Assembly: GCF_963668475.1 (NCBI RefSeq)
Contig: NZ_OY764544.1
Coordinates: forward strand, 1,240,001 to 1,304,000
DNA length: 64,000 bases
Direction: 5' to 3'
Origin: an uncultured Methanospirillum sp.
GTDB lineage: Archaea > Halobacteriota > Methanomicrobia > Methanomicrobiales > Methanospirillaceae
The notes below the pieces were generated by a model, which did not search any database, was not told where the DNA came from, and saw nothing but the letters and a program-made list of their open reading frames with translations. Below are positions 35,583 through 44,483 of the stretch, one piece after another. A program made the translations under genes and the position numbers. Position 1 is the stretch's first letter. Each line of letters starts with the position of its first letter.

Positions 35583-37358
35583 TTATGCAGGAGCTTTTTT
35601 CGCGAGCAGCACATGCCATTTCCAGATGGCCTCGGCCAGGACCATGACCATAAGAACCATCAGAACAATCGAGATCCCGGTAAGAAGATATCCGGTTGCG
35701 GACTGCATCTTCAGGTAGTTAAGGATATTGAGGTACCCCGCATCAAGGGTTATTGGAATCATCACTAATCCGGGAATGGCAGTTACCCACATGTACCGCT
35801 GCCGTCCCATTTTGATCAGAAGGGTTGTGCCTACGATGAGGGCAGTTGCTGCAAGTAACTGGTTTGACATCCCGAAAAGCGGCCAGATGGTCGATATCTC
35901 ACCGGTGTAGAGCAGGTAACCCCAGGAGAAGGTGAAGAGGATACTGGTGATGATGATGCCCGGGAACCATCTCTTTTCAGAAAACCGGGGAATAAACCTG
36001 CCTAGCAGTTCCTGAAGCAGGTACCGGCCTACCCGTGTTCCGGTATCGACTGCAGTAAGCACGAAGGCGGCTTCGAACAGGATTGCAAAGTGATACCAGT
36101 AACTCATGAGCCCCTGCAAAAAGGGGAGCTTTGAAAAGATAGCAGCCATTCCTACTGCAAGCGATACTGCACCGCCGGTCCGGCCAGATAGAGTCTCGCC
36201 GATCATCTGCTCAAGTTCAGGGAGCTGAACCGGCACCATCCCGAGTGTGCTGTATACAGCAGGCGGTACATTGATGGCATAATAATCGGCAGGAATCATC
36301 GAACAGGCTGCAATAAGAGCGATGATCGCGACGAATCCTTCCATGAGCATGGCCCCGTACCCTACGGGAAGGATATCACGTTCATTGGTGATCATCTTCG
36401 GTGTGGTACCGGTACCGATGATCGCATGAAATCCAGAAAGGGCACCGCAGGCAATGGTGATGAACAGAAACGGTATGGCAGGGCCTGGAATGACAGGGCC
36501 TCCTCCGTTCACGTAATCGGTCACTGCAGGCATCTGGATATCAGGCTGGACGATAAAAATACCCACTGCCAGAATCAGGATAGTGCCGATCTTAAGATAT
36601 GTCGAGAGGTAATCACGTGGACAGAGCAGGAGCCAGACAGGAAGAATCGCTGCCAAAACTCCATATACCGGGATCATAACCCTGAGAGGGATCTCACCGA
36701 GAGTAAAAAGGGAGGATACCAGGGGGATATGACCAAGGAACGGCCCTGCGAGGATGACGAGGGTGAGCATAACAAGACCGATGACCGTCCCCCCAAGGTA
36801 ATCGAAAGGCCGTATCCTGTTCATGTAGTATCCCATGAAGAGGGCAATAGGGATTGTTGAGAGGACCGTAAGGGTGTTGACCGGACTCATATAGAGTGCC
36901 TTGACCACTGCCAGGGAGAGACCTGCAAGAGTGAGCATCAGGATAAAGATGATGGCAAGTGAAGCGATGATCCCGGCACGTTTGCCGAGGAGATCCTCAG
37001 CAATTAGAGAGAGGCTCTGCCCATGATACCTGACTGAAGCAAAGAGGACAACAACGTCATGCACGGCTCCTCCTACTACCGCACCGATAAGAATCCAGAG
37101 CATACCGGGAAGGTACCCGAACTGGGCTGCTAGAACCGGGCCTACCAGCGGGCCGGCGCCCGCAATCGCTGCAAAGTGATGACCAAAGAGGAGATATTTA
37201 TTGGTAGGATAGTAGTCCTGCCCGTCGTTCTCTGATTCGGCAGGAGTCTTCCTCTTCTCGTCGAGTTTAAGCACCCGGGTTGCAATGAACAGACCGTAGT
37301 ACCGGTATCCAAGAGCAAGTACACAGATGGAGATGATGACAATGATAACTGCGTTCAC
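35583..37358 (-). CDS. cstA: CstA-family carbon starvation protein (peptide/pyruvate transporter)
   Basis: This 591-aa membrane protein has about 16 hydrophobic segments and CstA signatures: 'NKYLLFGHHFAAIAGAGPLVGPVLAAQ' near residue 53, 'VVGGAVHDVVVLFASVRYHGQSLS', and 'GFHAIIGTGTTPKMI'. CstA proteins import peptides or pyruvate under carbon limitation. The start is GTG 37358 ('VNAVIIVIIS', read as Met). No CstX partner was seen. It stands alone between an MBL hydrolase and an HNH gene. Confidence 0.93.
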   Translation of the reverse strand: MNAVIIVIISICVLALGYRYYGLFIATRVLKLDEKRKTPAESENDGQDYYPTNKYLLFGHHFAAIAGAGPLVGPVLAAQFGYLPGMLWILIGAVVGGAVHDVVVLFASVRYHGQSLSLIAEDLLGKRAGIIASLAIIFILMLTLAGLSLAVVKALYMSPVNTLTVLSTIPIALFMGYYMNRIRPFDYLGGTVIGLVMLTLVILAGPFLGHIPLVSSLFTLGEIPLRVMIPVYGVLAAILPVWLLLCPRDYLSTYLKIGTILILAVGIFIVQPDIQMPAVTDYVNGGGPVIPGPAIPFLFITIACGALSGFHAIIGTGTTPKMITNERDILPVGYGAMLMEGFVAIIALIAACSMIPADYYAINVPPAVYSTLGMVPVQLPELEQMIGETLSGRTGGAVSLAVGMAAIFSKLPFLQGLMSYWYHFAILFEAAFVLTAVDTGTRVGRYLLQELLGRFIPRFSEKRWFPGIIITSILFTFSWGYLLYTGEISTIWPLFGMSNQLLAATALIVGTTLLIKMGRQRYMWVTAIPGLVMIPITLDAGYLNILNYLKMQSATGYLLTGISIVLMVLMVMVLAEAIWKWHVLLAKKAPA

Positions 37359-37429
37359 GGCACACCAGGATAGAAACTTGGCGAGAGATACCGATAAAGG
37401 ATGAGTATTTCATGTACGTGAACGGCATG

Positions 37430-38422
37430 TCAGAGGTTGGGTTCTATCTGATAGATACTCGTATCGCACCTGACCTCGATCATGTCATTCAGGCAGATAT
37501 CGATCCTCCCGTCATGAATCGCCTTGTGATGACTCATGCATACTACCAGCATGTTTCTGCCAGTGTCAGACCCTCCTTCAGACAAGGGAATTATGTGATG
37601 AACCGTAATCGGGGATTTACCTGCTTGATTGCTCTGGCCTGTCAGCGCACAGATCTGACATTCTCCCCCATGCAGTTGCTTCACGAGAAATGAAAGGAAC
37701 GTGTTTCTGCGCATCTGTATCGGGAGAACACGCTGCTCTTCATCCCTGATCATCTGCCTGACATCATATCCCTGCTCAAGCAGGCGGGTATACAAGCGAT
37801 GGTATCTCCGCTGGGACGGGAGGGGTGATTGGTCCTGCCTTGCAACGATCAGACCCTCACGGGTTTTTCCTGCAGGTATGAACTCTGATTGGTACTGTGG
37901 AAAGACCTCAAGCAGCCGTACGAGAAGGTCGGGATCTTCTGAAGAGAGCCGGTGACTGATATCAGATTTCTTAAGGATTGCGTCAAAGACCTGTCGCTCC
38001 GTTACCGGGTGAAGACCGAACATTGGCCATCGTTCAAGCAGAAGGGAGAGTTCAAGATCATCGGCTATAACAAACTTCAGCCTGCCTCGCCTGTTCAGGA
38101 TCATGTTTCCTATGGCATCTGCTGCGTTGAGGTCAAGCAGGGTTTTGAGCGGGAAGGAGAGACGAAATACCAGTGTGATAAGCCGGGAGTATGATACAAA
38201 CAATGGAGAGTACGGGCCTTCAGCACGGGCAAAAAGAAACTCAAGATATGCAAGCAGCGGGGCTTCAGCACCGAGGATCAAGAGGTCTGCTGCGGAATCA
38301 TCATGACAGATCTCAATTAACCTTGGGAGAAGAGATGTTTCAGCGGGAATCTGTTCAGATAGAATTTCCTCGGAGAGGTGTTCAAACCGGTCCTGATACT
38401 TCCGCCAGTTCAGACGGGGCAT
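37430..38422 (-). CDS. HNH nuclease-domain protein with unrecognised N-terminal region
   Basis: Residues 250-310 form an HNH domain: Cys255-x2-Cys258 in 'GECQICAL', the core His275-His276 in 'VHHIIPLSEGG', Asn/Cys in 'NMLVVCMSHHKAIH' (Cys295, His298, His299, His303). Such domains cut or nick DNA. The first 240 residues are helical and not recognised; they may bind DNA or a partner. The protein is not flanked by intron, methylase or mobile-element genes, so it is not an obvious homing or restriction enzyme. It is 2 nt from the next gene's stop-to-start region (38425), in the same direction as the receiver protein, which may place both in one transcript. Confidence 0.8.
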   Translation of the reverse strand: MPRLNWRKYQDRFEHLSEEILSEQIPAETSLLPRLIEICHDDSAADLLILGAEAPLLAYLEFLFARAEGPYSPLFVSYSRLITLVFRLSFPLKTLLDLNAADAIGNMILNRRGRLKFVIADDLELSLLLERWPMFGLHPVTERQVFDAILKKSDISHRLSSEDPDLLVRLLEVFPQYQSEFIPAGKTREGLIVARQDQSPLPSQRRYHRLYTRLLEQGYDVRQMIRDEEQRVLPIQMRRNTFLSFLVKQLHGGECQICALTGQSNQAGKSPITVHHIIPLSEGGSDTGRNMLVVCMSHHKAIHDGRIDICLNDMIEVRCDTSIYQIEPNL

Positions 38423-38424
38423 GG

Positions 38425-40242
38425 TTACCGGGATGAGCCGGGTTTCTCTTCAACAGAAATATCCGGTTCTGACCTGGTGCGTTCGGTAATCCCCCTGACG
38501 TACTCAATAACCCCGGTCATCTTCCCTGCTACCGAATCATAGAGTGGATAGGTATACACATCGAGTTGACCGGATTTTTCACCTTCTCCACGCCCTTTTA
38601 TGATCTTATGCGAAGGATGACCGGTTCGCAGAGTATGCAGAGCAGGACAGTCAGCACATGGTGTGGCCGCCTTGTGATAGACCTCATAGCACCTCTTTCC
38701 AAGTATGGATACATTATCATGGGACAAACCATCCATAGCCTGATTTGTCTTCAGAATGCAGAGGTCAGTATCAAGAACTGTTATACCGTCCTGAATGCTT
38801 GAGAAGACGTCGTTGATAAACCGCTCATCCTCCCTTATCCGTGCCTCTCCCCAGGCCAGATCCTTGTATTGCTGCCGCAATTCTTCTTCGGTGGCAGCAA
38901 TCTGTTCATATGCAGCCCTGAGTTCATCCTGCTCACGCTTATGTTCAGTTACATCACGGATGGACTCGATTGCCCCGATGACCTCACCTTCAGAGTTGTA
39001 CAGTGGGGTTGCAGTAAACCAGAAGTACCCTCCTTTCCCCCCGTAAAAGTGGGGAAGTTCAACTTCTGAAAAGAACTTGTTGCCCTTCTTTGTCAGGGAT
39101 TTGTATTGGGCCTCAACCGAGGGATCTCCCCGGAGCACTGCATCGATGAGCATCGGTCTTCTGATGCCCCAGATAGGGACTGCATATGAGAAATCACCGG
39201 TTCCAAGCATCTCTGCCCGTGAGACACCGGTCATCTCTTCCATAGCATGATTCCAGGCAATGACGATTCCATCCTGATCAATGGCGAACGTGGCATCAGG
39301 AAGGAAGCTGATGATATCATTCAGACGCCGCTCACTGTCCCTGATCTGCTTCTCACTCTGTGCAAGGTCCTGGTACTGCTGCCGCAGTTCCTCTTCAGTT
39401 GCAGCAAGTTGTTCAAATGCTGCCCGAAGCTCTTCTTCGGCCCTTTTTCTCGATGTGATATCCCGAATAGACTCAATTGCGCCGATGACATCTCCTTCGG
39501 AGTTGTAAATCGGTGAGGCAACAAGCCAGAGGTATGCTCCAGCACCTCCATTAAGATTCGGAACGAACCGTTCTGCTATGAACTTGTCACCCTCATGGGC
39601 AATGTATGGATAGAGTTTCGCTGCATCGGGAAACTCACGCAGAACATGATCAATAAGGAGTGGACCCTTCTCCCCGAATAGATGAACAGAATATATCAGG
39701 TCCCCGCATCCCAGCACCTCTTTTTTGTTGATGCCGGTCATCTCTTCTACGGCCCTGTTCCAGGCGATCACCTTGCCGTCAAGATCAATAGCAAATGTGG
39801 GATCAGGAAGGAAGTCGATCAGATCGGTAAGCATCCGTTCAGAGTTGCGCAGTTCTGCGGAGACCTGCCTCCTTTCTGCTGCAAGACGAACCTTATGTTC
39901 AAGCTCGGCAAACTGTGACCTCGGCTCACCACCCTTCTGCAGATAAAAATCAGCACCATTATTCAGGGCTTCAATCACAACCTCTTCCCTGCCTTTTCCG
40001 GTAAAGAGAATAAAAGGGAGGGGACGCCAGGTTTCTCTGACTTTTTTCAGAAGTTCCAGCCCGTCCATTCCCGGCATCTGGTAATCTGATATCACACAAT
40101 CATATGTAAACTCCGCAATCAGGGAGAGTGCCTGAAGGGGAGATGAGACAATATCAACCTTGAGGTTGCCTCCCCGTTCCAGGAAAATCTTCCCGATCTC
40201 AAGGAGTCCAGGCTCATCATCCACATACAGGACCGACAACAT
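38425..40242 (-). CDS. response regulator receiver with three PAS domains, no kinase
   Basis: The receiver (1-118, Asp53 in 'VISDYQMPGMDG') is very close to that of the 1319-aa kinase. PAS A (137-265) and PAS B (304-434) are near copies ('FLPDATFAIDQDG.VIAWN', 'GD..YAVP..G.R.P.LID'), each followed by an identical-looking coiled-coil linker 'AATEEELRQQYQDLA'. PAS C (473-588) is a different subtype with a Cys cluster 'RCYEVYHKAATPCADCP' (Cys518, Cys529, Cys532). The protein ends right after PAS C, with no kinase, GGDEF or DNA-binding domain. It probably works by protein contact, perhaps activating another kinase through the linkers. Confidence 0.9.
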   Translation of the reverse strand: MLSVLYVDDEPGLLEIGKIFLERGGNLKVDIVSSPLQALSLIAEFTYDCVISDYQMPGMDGLELLKKVRETWRPLPFILFTGKGREEVVIEALNNGADFYLQKGGEPRSQFAELEHKVRLAAERRQVSAELRNSERMLTDLIDFLPDPTFAIDLDGKVIAWNRAVEEMTGINKKEVLGCGDLIYSVHLFGEKGPLLIDHVLREFPDAAKLYPYIAHEGDKFIAERFVPNLNGGAGAYLWLVASPIYNSEGDVIGAIESIRDITSRKRAEEELRAAFEQLAATEEELRQQYQDLAQSEKQIRDSERRLNDIISFLPDATFAIDQDGIVIAWNHAMEEMTGVSRAEMLGTGDFSYAVPIWGIRRPMLIDAVLRGDPSVEAQYKSLTKKGNKFFSEVELPHFYGGKGGYFWFTATPLYNSEGEVIGAIESIRDVTEHKREQDELRAAYEQIAATEEELRQQYKDLAWGEARIREDERFINDVFSSIQDGITVLDTDLCILKTNQAMDGLSHDNVSILGKRCYEVYHKAATPCADCPALHTLRTGHPSHKIIKGRGEGEKSGQLDVYTYPLYDSVAGKMTGVIEYVRGITERTRSEPDISVEEKPGSSR

Positions 40243-40304
40243 AGAGTTGTAAACAGATTAACGTCAATAATATTAATCTGGGAGGTAGGGACGACATATT
40301 TCAT

Positions 40305-40808
40305 TTATATTTGTTTCTGCATCCAGACGGTATCAAAGAACATTCCGTTCTTCTTTCCACTATTCTGAAATCTTCCACAGTGGGTAAAGCCCTGTTTCTC
40401 ATGGAATCTGATACTCCCCTCATTCAGGGATGATATCTGTGCAAGTATGCAGGTAATTCCGAATTCACGGCCTTTCTTCTCCAGGTATGAGAGCATTGCC
40501 CCTCCAATCCCGGACCCGGTATGGGTAGGGCTGATAAAGTAGGTCACCTCTGCAGTATGGGCAAAAGCGGGCATGGGGTTATGGGGGCGAAGCATCCCGA
40601 ATCCAACCAGAACGCCATCTTGTCTGATGGTTGCAGATGGAAATGATCCCAGAAGCCCGAGCATATGGTCATAAAAAGTATCAGGTACCGGCTGTTCCAG
40701 AAAGGCAGCATAACTGTTCTTGATATAATGATTGAAGATACCGATCACATCAGGTCCGTCAGTCCTGCTGAGCGGAGAAAAGTCAGATTCAGATACGTGG
40801 TTAGTCAT
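40305..40808 (-). CDS. GNAT N-acetyltransferase, phosphinothricin acetyltransferase-like
   Basis: This 167-aa protein is a GNAT acyltransferase of the PAT/MnaT branch: 'IFNHYIKNSYAAFLEQPV' at the start, acetyl-CoA loop 'PTHTGSGIGGAMLSYLEKKGRE' and 'GSIRFHEKQGFTHCGRF' near the end. The family acetylates the amino group of small molecules such as amino acid analogues. The start is ATG 40808. It lies between the receiver-PAS protein and a MarR regulator. Confidence 0.9.
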   Translation of the reverse strand: MTNHVSESDFSPLSRTDGPDVIGIFNHYIKNSYAAFLEQPVPDTFYDHMLGLLGSFPSATIRQDGVLVGFGMLRPHNPMPAFAHTAEVTYFISPTHTGSGIGGAMLSYLEKKGREFGITCILAQISSLNEGSIRFHEKQGFTHCGRFQNSGKKNGMFFDTVWMQKQI

Positions 40809-40941
40809 TTCTGCTCCATATCGGGGTCTCGTGAAGCAAACAGGCTTCAGATCAGATCCCGGCAGAATAGTTTATAGAGAAAATGGTTTAGATACTTTAC
40901 TACAATGTATCAGAGGTGATTCCCACAAGAAGGGGATGATG

Positions 40942-41472
40942 TCACGAAGACTCAACTGAGTATGTGGAGAGAAAATTTCTGATATGATCATCCCGAATCT
41001 TGAGAGAGTGATCGATGGTTGTACTCATTCTGATCAGAAGCTCAAGCAGAATCTGACGATCATTATAGGAAAGGGATGAGAGATACGAGCAGATCTGATC
41101 ATCAACACAGGAGTGAAGGGATGTATGCCACGCAAAGGCCTTTTTCCCGGATGGAGTGAGATGCAGACAGATATTTTTTCGGTTGCCTTCTTCACGGCAG
41201 CGATCAATATATCCCTTGACCACCAGTTTCTGCACCATCTGGGACACCGCACTCTTTGTCACACCCAGGCGGCTTGCAAGTCCGGATATGGTATCATGCG
41301 GATACTGCCCGGCCATGTCGATAAGATGAATCTCTCCAGCCGATAATAACGAACCATCCCCAAGATCCACCGGCTGGCTATCGATGAAGGCTGCTTTTTG
41401 TACGACCCTGATGAGAATTTCGAGTATCTGCGTAGAAATCAGGTCAGACTCACCTGCAGGTTCATCCCCCAT
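40942..41472 (-). CDS. MarR-family transcriptional regulator
   Basis: This 176-aa protein is a MarR winged-helix dimeric regulator: recognition region 'TISGLASRLGVTKSAVSQMVQKLVVKGYIDR' and wing 'REEGNRKNICLHLTPSGKKAF', flanked by dimerisation helices. It diverges from the solute-binding protein at 41599 with about 125 nt between the starts, a normal setting for a regulator and its target. The gap contains short palindromes such as AGATATCT, but none long enough to name as an operator. Confidence 0.88.
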   Translation of the reverse strand: MGDEPAGESDLISTQILEILIRVVQKAAFIDSQPVDLGDGSLLSAGEIHLIDMAGQYPHDTISGLASRLGVTKSAVSQMVQKLVVKGYIDRCREEGNRKNICLHLTPSGKKAFAWHTSLHSCVDDQICSYLSSLSYNDRQILLELLIRMSTTIDHSLKIRDDHIRNFLSTYSVESS

Positions 41473-41598
41473 ACAAAGAATATCAGGGTCTGTAGATATC
41501 TGGTTGTCGAATTATCCCTGTGTTCAACCATTTTGAAGTATTTGCACGAGTCGGCTTCAGGCGACATCGTTATCTTTGAGCAAGGATGCTTCTCTTAT

Positions 41599-42342
41599 AT
41601 GCTACGGCTCCACATTCTGCTAATCCTCTTTTTACTAAGTACTGCTGCCGGGATGACAACTGCTGAAAATCCAACAGATGATTCAGGTCTGACAGTTGTT
41701 GGTGAAGAGTATGCTCCATTTTCGTATCTTGTAGATGGCAAGGCTTCAGGTCAGGCAGTGGATCTGATCGAGAAGATCTCTGCTGATACAGGTACCAAGA
41801 TAAATCAGGGATCAATTACCCTGCTACCCTGGGATAAGGCGTATAATACCACAAAAGCCGGCCCTAGAACTCTCCTTCTGGCATTATACAGAACACCGGA
41901 ACGTGAGAACGATCTTAAGTGGTTAGGACCATACGCAAACGATTCAAGTGCATTCTTCGTAAATTCTGCATCTAATATCAAACTCACCAGTCCGGATGAC
42001 CTGAAAGATCTGAAGGTAGGGGTTGTTTCAGGAGATGCACATTACGGGATGCTTACGAAATATGGTATACCAGAACCGAGTATCGTGACCGCAGACGATA
42101 TCTCTTCACTCATTCAGATGGTTGAGAATGGCTCTATAGATGCCTTCTTCCATGGAGAGCGTGCAGGACAATGGGCTATTGCAGACATGAAAATTGACCA
42201 AAAGACTATATCCATTGCACTCAGGGTAGATGAACAGCAGGTCTGGTTCGGAATGAGTCAGGACACTTCTGAAGAGACTGTTGCTGTTCTGCAAAAAGCC
42301 CTTGATATGAGGGTGACAAACACCTCTGGTGGCAGTGCGTAA
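41599..42342 (+). CDS. secreted solute-binding protein, SBP_bac_3-like, without transporter
   Basis: This 247-aa protein starts with a signal peptide ('MLRLHILLILFLLSTAAGMTTA', cleavage near residue 20). The rest is a type II periplasmic binding fold of the amino-acid type: 'LTVVGEEYAPFSYLVDGKASGQAVDLIEKI', 'LKDLKVGVVSGDAHYGML', 'NGSIDAFFHGERAG'. There is no lipobox Cys, so it may be membrane-tethered by the signal sequence or free. ATG 41599 gives this signal peptide; the longer open frame upstream is not supported. No ABC permease or ATPase lies nearby, so it could feed a sensor or a distant transporter. Confidence 0.82.
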   Translation: MLRLHILLILFLLSTAAGMTTAENPTDDSGLTVVGEEYAPFSYLVDGKASGQAVDLIEKISADTGTKINQGSITLLPWDKAYNTTKAGPRTLLLALYRTPERENDLKWLGPYANDSSAFFVNSASNIKLTSPDDLKDLKVGVVSGDAHYGMLTKYGIPEPSIVTADDISSLIQMVENGSIDAFFHGERAGQWAIADMKIDQKTISIALRVDEQQVWFGMSQDTSEETVAVLQKALDMRVTNTSGGSA

Positions 42343-42467
42343 ACCAGAAAAATACCCCCGCTTTTTCATGCGAACCTGAATAATTCACCGTCTCCATACA
42401 ATTAGGGCGTGCAGGCAGTTTTATCGTTACGTGAATAATACCTGTCCGATCAGGACATGATCTGAGC

Positions 42468-42992
42468 ATGATGAAGAACGAATCAGATATGGCAGATGAG
42501 ATCAGAAGGCTCCAAAATGAACTTGCTGATGCAGCAAAGAACTGGCTTGCCATGGACGGGCTCTGGTTTCTTGCCGTTGAAGAGGCATACGGGCTTGATG
42601 CAGCCATGGCTTGTGATATAAAGGTATGGGAGGAGTTTTCAGTTATCGAAGCACGAAGAATCACTGCACGCCTGAACCTTCCAGAGCACGGGGGGCTCGA
42701 TGCATTGGACCGTGCACTCGGAGCCCGGCTCTTTGCACAGATCAACACCTGTATAATTTCAAGGCCTGATCATTATACCCTTGAATTGTTCATGGTGACC
42801 TGTCGTACCCAGGATGCACGTCACCGAAAAGGACTGCCGTTCTTCCCATGCAAGCAGATCGGACTGGTGGACTATCCAAGCTTTGCCAGTACAATCGATC
42901 CTGACATCAGAACCGAGTGTATCTCCTGTCCTCCTGATGAACCTGTGGGAGACTTCAGATGCGGATGGCGGTTTACGATAAACAAGGATTGA
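42468..42992 (+). CDS. DUF6125-like protein (possible L-2-amino-thiazoline hydrolase-like fold)
   Basis: This 174-aa protein resembles the DUF6125 group of anaerobes and methanogens: 'NWLAMDGLWFLAVEEAYGLDAAMACDIKVWEEF' near the start and a Cys-containing C-terminal half with 'FMVTCRTQDARHRKGLPFFPCKQIGLVDY' and 'IRTECISCPPDEP'. The spaced Cys and His residues may bind metal. The family link is from memory of the pattern and is moderate. The next gene begins 38 nt downstream on the same strand. Confidence 0.6.
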   Translation: MMKNESDMADEIRRLQNELADAAKNWLAMDGLWFLAVEEAYGLDAAMACDIKVWEEFSVIEARRITARLNLPEHGGLDALDRALGARLFAQINTCIISRPDHYTLELFMVTCRTQDARHRKGLPFFPCKQIGLVDYPSFASTIDPDIRTECISCPPDEPVGDFRCGWRFTINKD

Positions 42993-43030
42993 GGATATGT
43001 CCTGATAATTCCGCGGATCCAATACTCATT

Positions 43031-43345
43031 ATGAATAAGAATCCAATGGAGTTGTTCCAACAGGAAGCACCCGATGTCGCAGAGGCCTTCAACAATCTGA
43101 TTAAAGCGGTTGCCGGGTCGGGGGGTCTTGATGGCAAGACAAAACAACTCATCTACATCGCGATGAAGGCAGCAGCAGGTGATGAAGGGGCAGTCCGGGC
43201 TCATATCCCCATGGCAAGGCAGATGGGAGCAACAAGAGAAGAAGTTGTGGATGCCATCCTCATGACACTTACCGTTTCAGGAATTAAGGGAGTGGTGACC
43301 TGTCTCCCGGAAGTAATCAGGCAGTTTGATAGTGCACAGAACTGA
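43031..43345 (+). CDS. carboxymuconolactone decarboxylase/AhpD-like protein lacking the CxxC
   Basis: This 104-aa protein has the CMD fold pattern 'GGLDGKTKQLIYIAMKAAAGDEGAVRAHIPMARQMGATREEVVDAIL'. AhpD-type members use a Cys-x-x-Cys in the second helix; here that place reads 'DEGAVRAH', with the His kept and no Cys. It may therefore be a decarboxylase-like or non-redox member. The ATG at 43031 is chosen by family length; the longer frame overlaps the previous gene. It probably shares a transcript with the DUF6125-like gene. Confidence 0.82.
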   Translation: MNKNPMELFQQEAPDVAEAFNNLIKAVAGSGGLDGKTKQLIYIAMKAAAGDEGAVRAHIPMARQMGATREEVVDAILMTLTVSGIKGVVTCLPEVIRQFDSAQN

Positions 43346-43368
43346 ATCGCATACAGGTCGTATTCAGA

Positions 43369-43818
43369 TCAGGATCTCCGCGATCCTGATCCCGTATTCC
43401 TCCGTGAAGGCATTGATGGCCTCCTGTTTGAAGGAGAACGCTGCCCAGGTCTTCCACCATGCCCTGATGGATTTGGTTTTTTGCCACGGTACCCGTATCC
43501 GGAGCCGGGCTTTGCAGGTCTTGAGCCTGGACTGGAATGGGAACTGCCACTCGGTCTCGGTTTGTGTGGACTCTTCTTTGATTTAAGGGGAGGCCTCACA
43601 CCATCTATTAACAGATTCCGGCCTTCAAACTCGGTCTCGCTCAGAGCCTCACGGGCAGCACCGGCCTGCTCCGGGGTCGCCATCTCAACAAAACCATACC
43701 CTTTCTTCTCAAGTACCCGTACACTGACAACCTCTCCAAAACGGGAGAATAATGCCTTGAGCTGCTCTTCCCTGACTGAATACGTGAGGTTGCCGACAAA
43801 TAATTTCCTGCTGTTCAT
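43369..43818 (-). CDS. RRM RNA-binding protein with Arg/Ser/Gly/Pro-rich tail
   Basis: This 149-aa protein has an RRM at residues 1-80: RNP2 'LFVGNL' and RNP1 'KKGYGFVEM'. The tail of about 65 residues is rich in Arg, Ser, Gly and Pro ('GSGYGYRGKKPNPSGHGG') and resembles RGG-type RNA-binding tails. The ATG at 43818 directly opens the RRM and has GGAG 6 nt upstream; the longer frame to 43932 is not supported. It is a paralogue of the RRM protein at 26885, very similar in the RRM but with an unrelated tail. Confidence 0.87.
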   Translation of the reverse strand: MNSRKLFVGNLTYSVREEQLKALFSRFGEVVSVRVLEKKGYGFVEMATPEQAGAAREALSETEFEGRNLLIDGVRPPLKSKKSPHKPRPSGSSHSSPGSRPAKPGSGYGYRGKKPNPSGHGGRPGQRSPSNRRPSMPSRRNTGSGSRRS

Positions 43819-44005
43819 GACCGGCTCCAGAACCTGAATCCCGGGCTGGCATTGTATCAGATCAGACCAGCGTCGGTTCCCTACCTGGGAATGAGGTTCT
43901 CGCTTTGGTGGATATCTGTGCGAGCAGAGCATAAAGGCCTATGGTTTTCGGTTAAAAAAAGAGATGATTGCCCAGGTCGGAGGTTCTGGAGACAGAGTCT
44001 TTCAG

Positions 44006-44428
44006 TTATGTTGGAAATGACTGTCCTTCTTCCTGTGCCCCATATGGTAGAGAGAAATGCGTCTGGGCAATTTGCCATCCGCCAGGTGACGAGATAAAGG
44101 CCGCACTCATCCTTCCTGTTAAGGAGAGAACCTCTCTCCCGGTCCGGGCAGTTATTGTGCATTTCGCAATCATCCAGGCAAAACCCTGCACTTCTTTAAT
44201 CTGAGTGTCAGAAAATTTCATGGTGACCTCATCACACTGGGAAAAATCACGGGAAATTCCGGCACGTAACTCTTCAAATGAGTGAACAACCTCATCCAAA
44301 CCTGACCCGAATCCATTGAAGAGCGGCGAGGTGATAGCAAGCAGACCCTCAACATCTTTGCGTGAGTAACACCCGGCCAGTTGATCAGCAGCTTCTGCAG
44401 CAGAACCGGGAAGAGACACCTGAGTCAT
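44006..44428 (-). CDS. SnoaL/NTF2-like small protein
   Basis: This 140-aa protein has the alpha+beta cone pattern of SnoaL-like/DUF4440-type proteins: 'AADQLAGCYSRKDVEGLLAITSP', a middle helix 'SFEELRAGISRDFS' and C-terminal strands ending 'GGWQIAQTHFSLPY'. The family includes ketosteroid isomerase-like enzymes and binding proteins. No catalytic residue pattern singles out an activity. It is transcribed alone. Confidence 0.72.
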   Translation of the reverse strand: MTQVSLPGSAAEAADQLAGCYSRKDVEGLLAITSPLFNGFGSGLDEVVHSFEELRAGISRDFSQCDEVTMKFSDTQIKEVQGFAWMIAKCTITARTGREVLSLTGRMSAAFISSPGGWQIAQTHFSLPYGAQEEGQSFPT

Positions 44429-44483
44429 GTGTAATGATTAGAATGACGCGGGAAAAACCTTCGGAAATATCATCAGTAACATC

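Noticed and set aside
41473..41598. Operator for the second MarR regulator
   Set aside because: Only short palindromes (for example AGATATCT) are present and none is repeated, so a site cannot be named.
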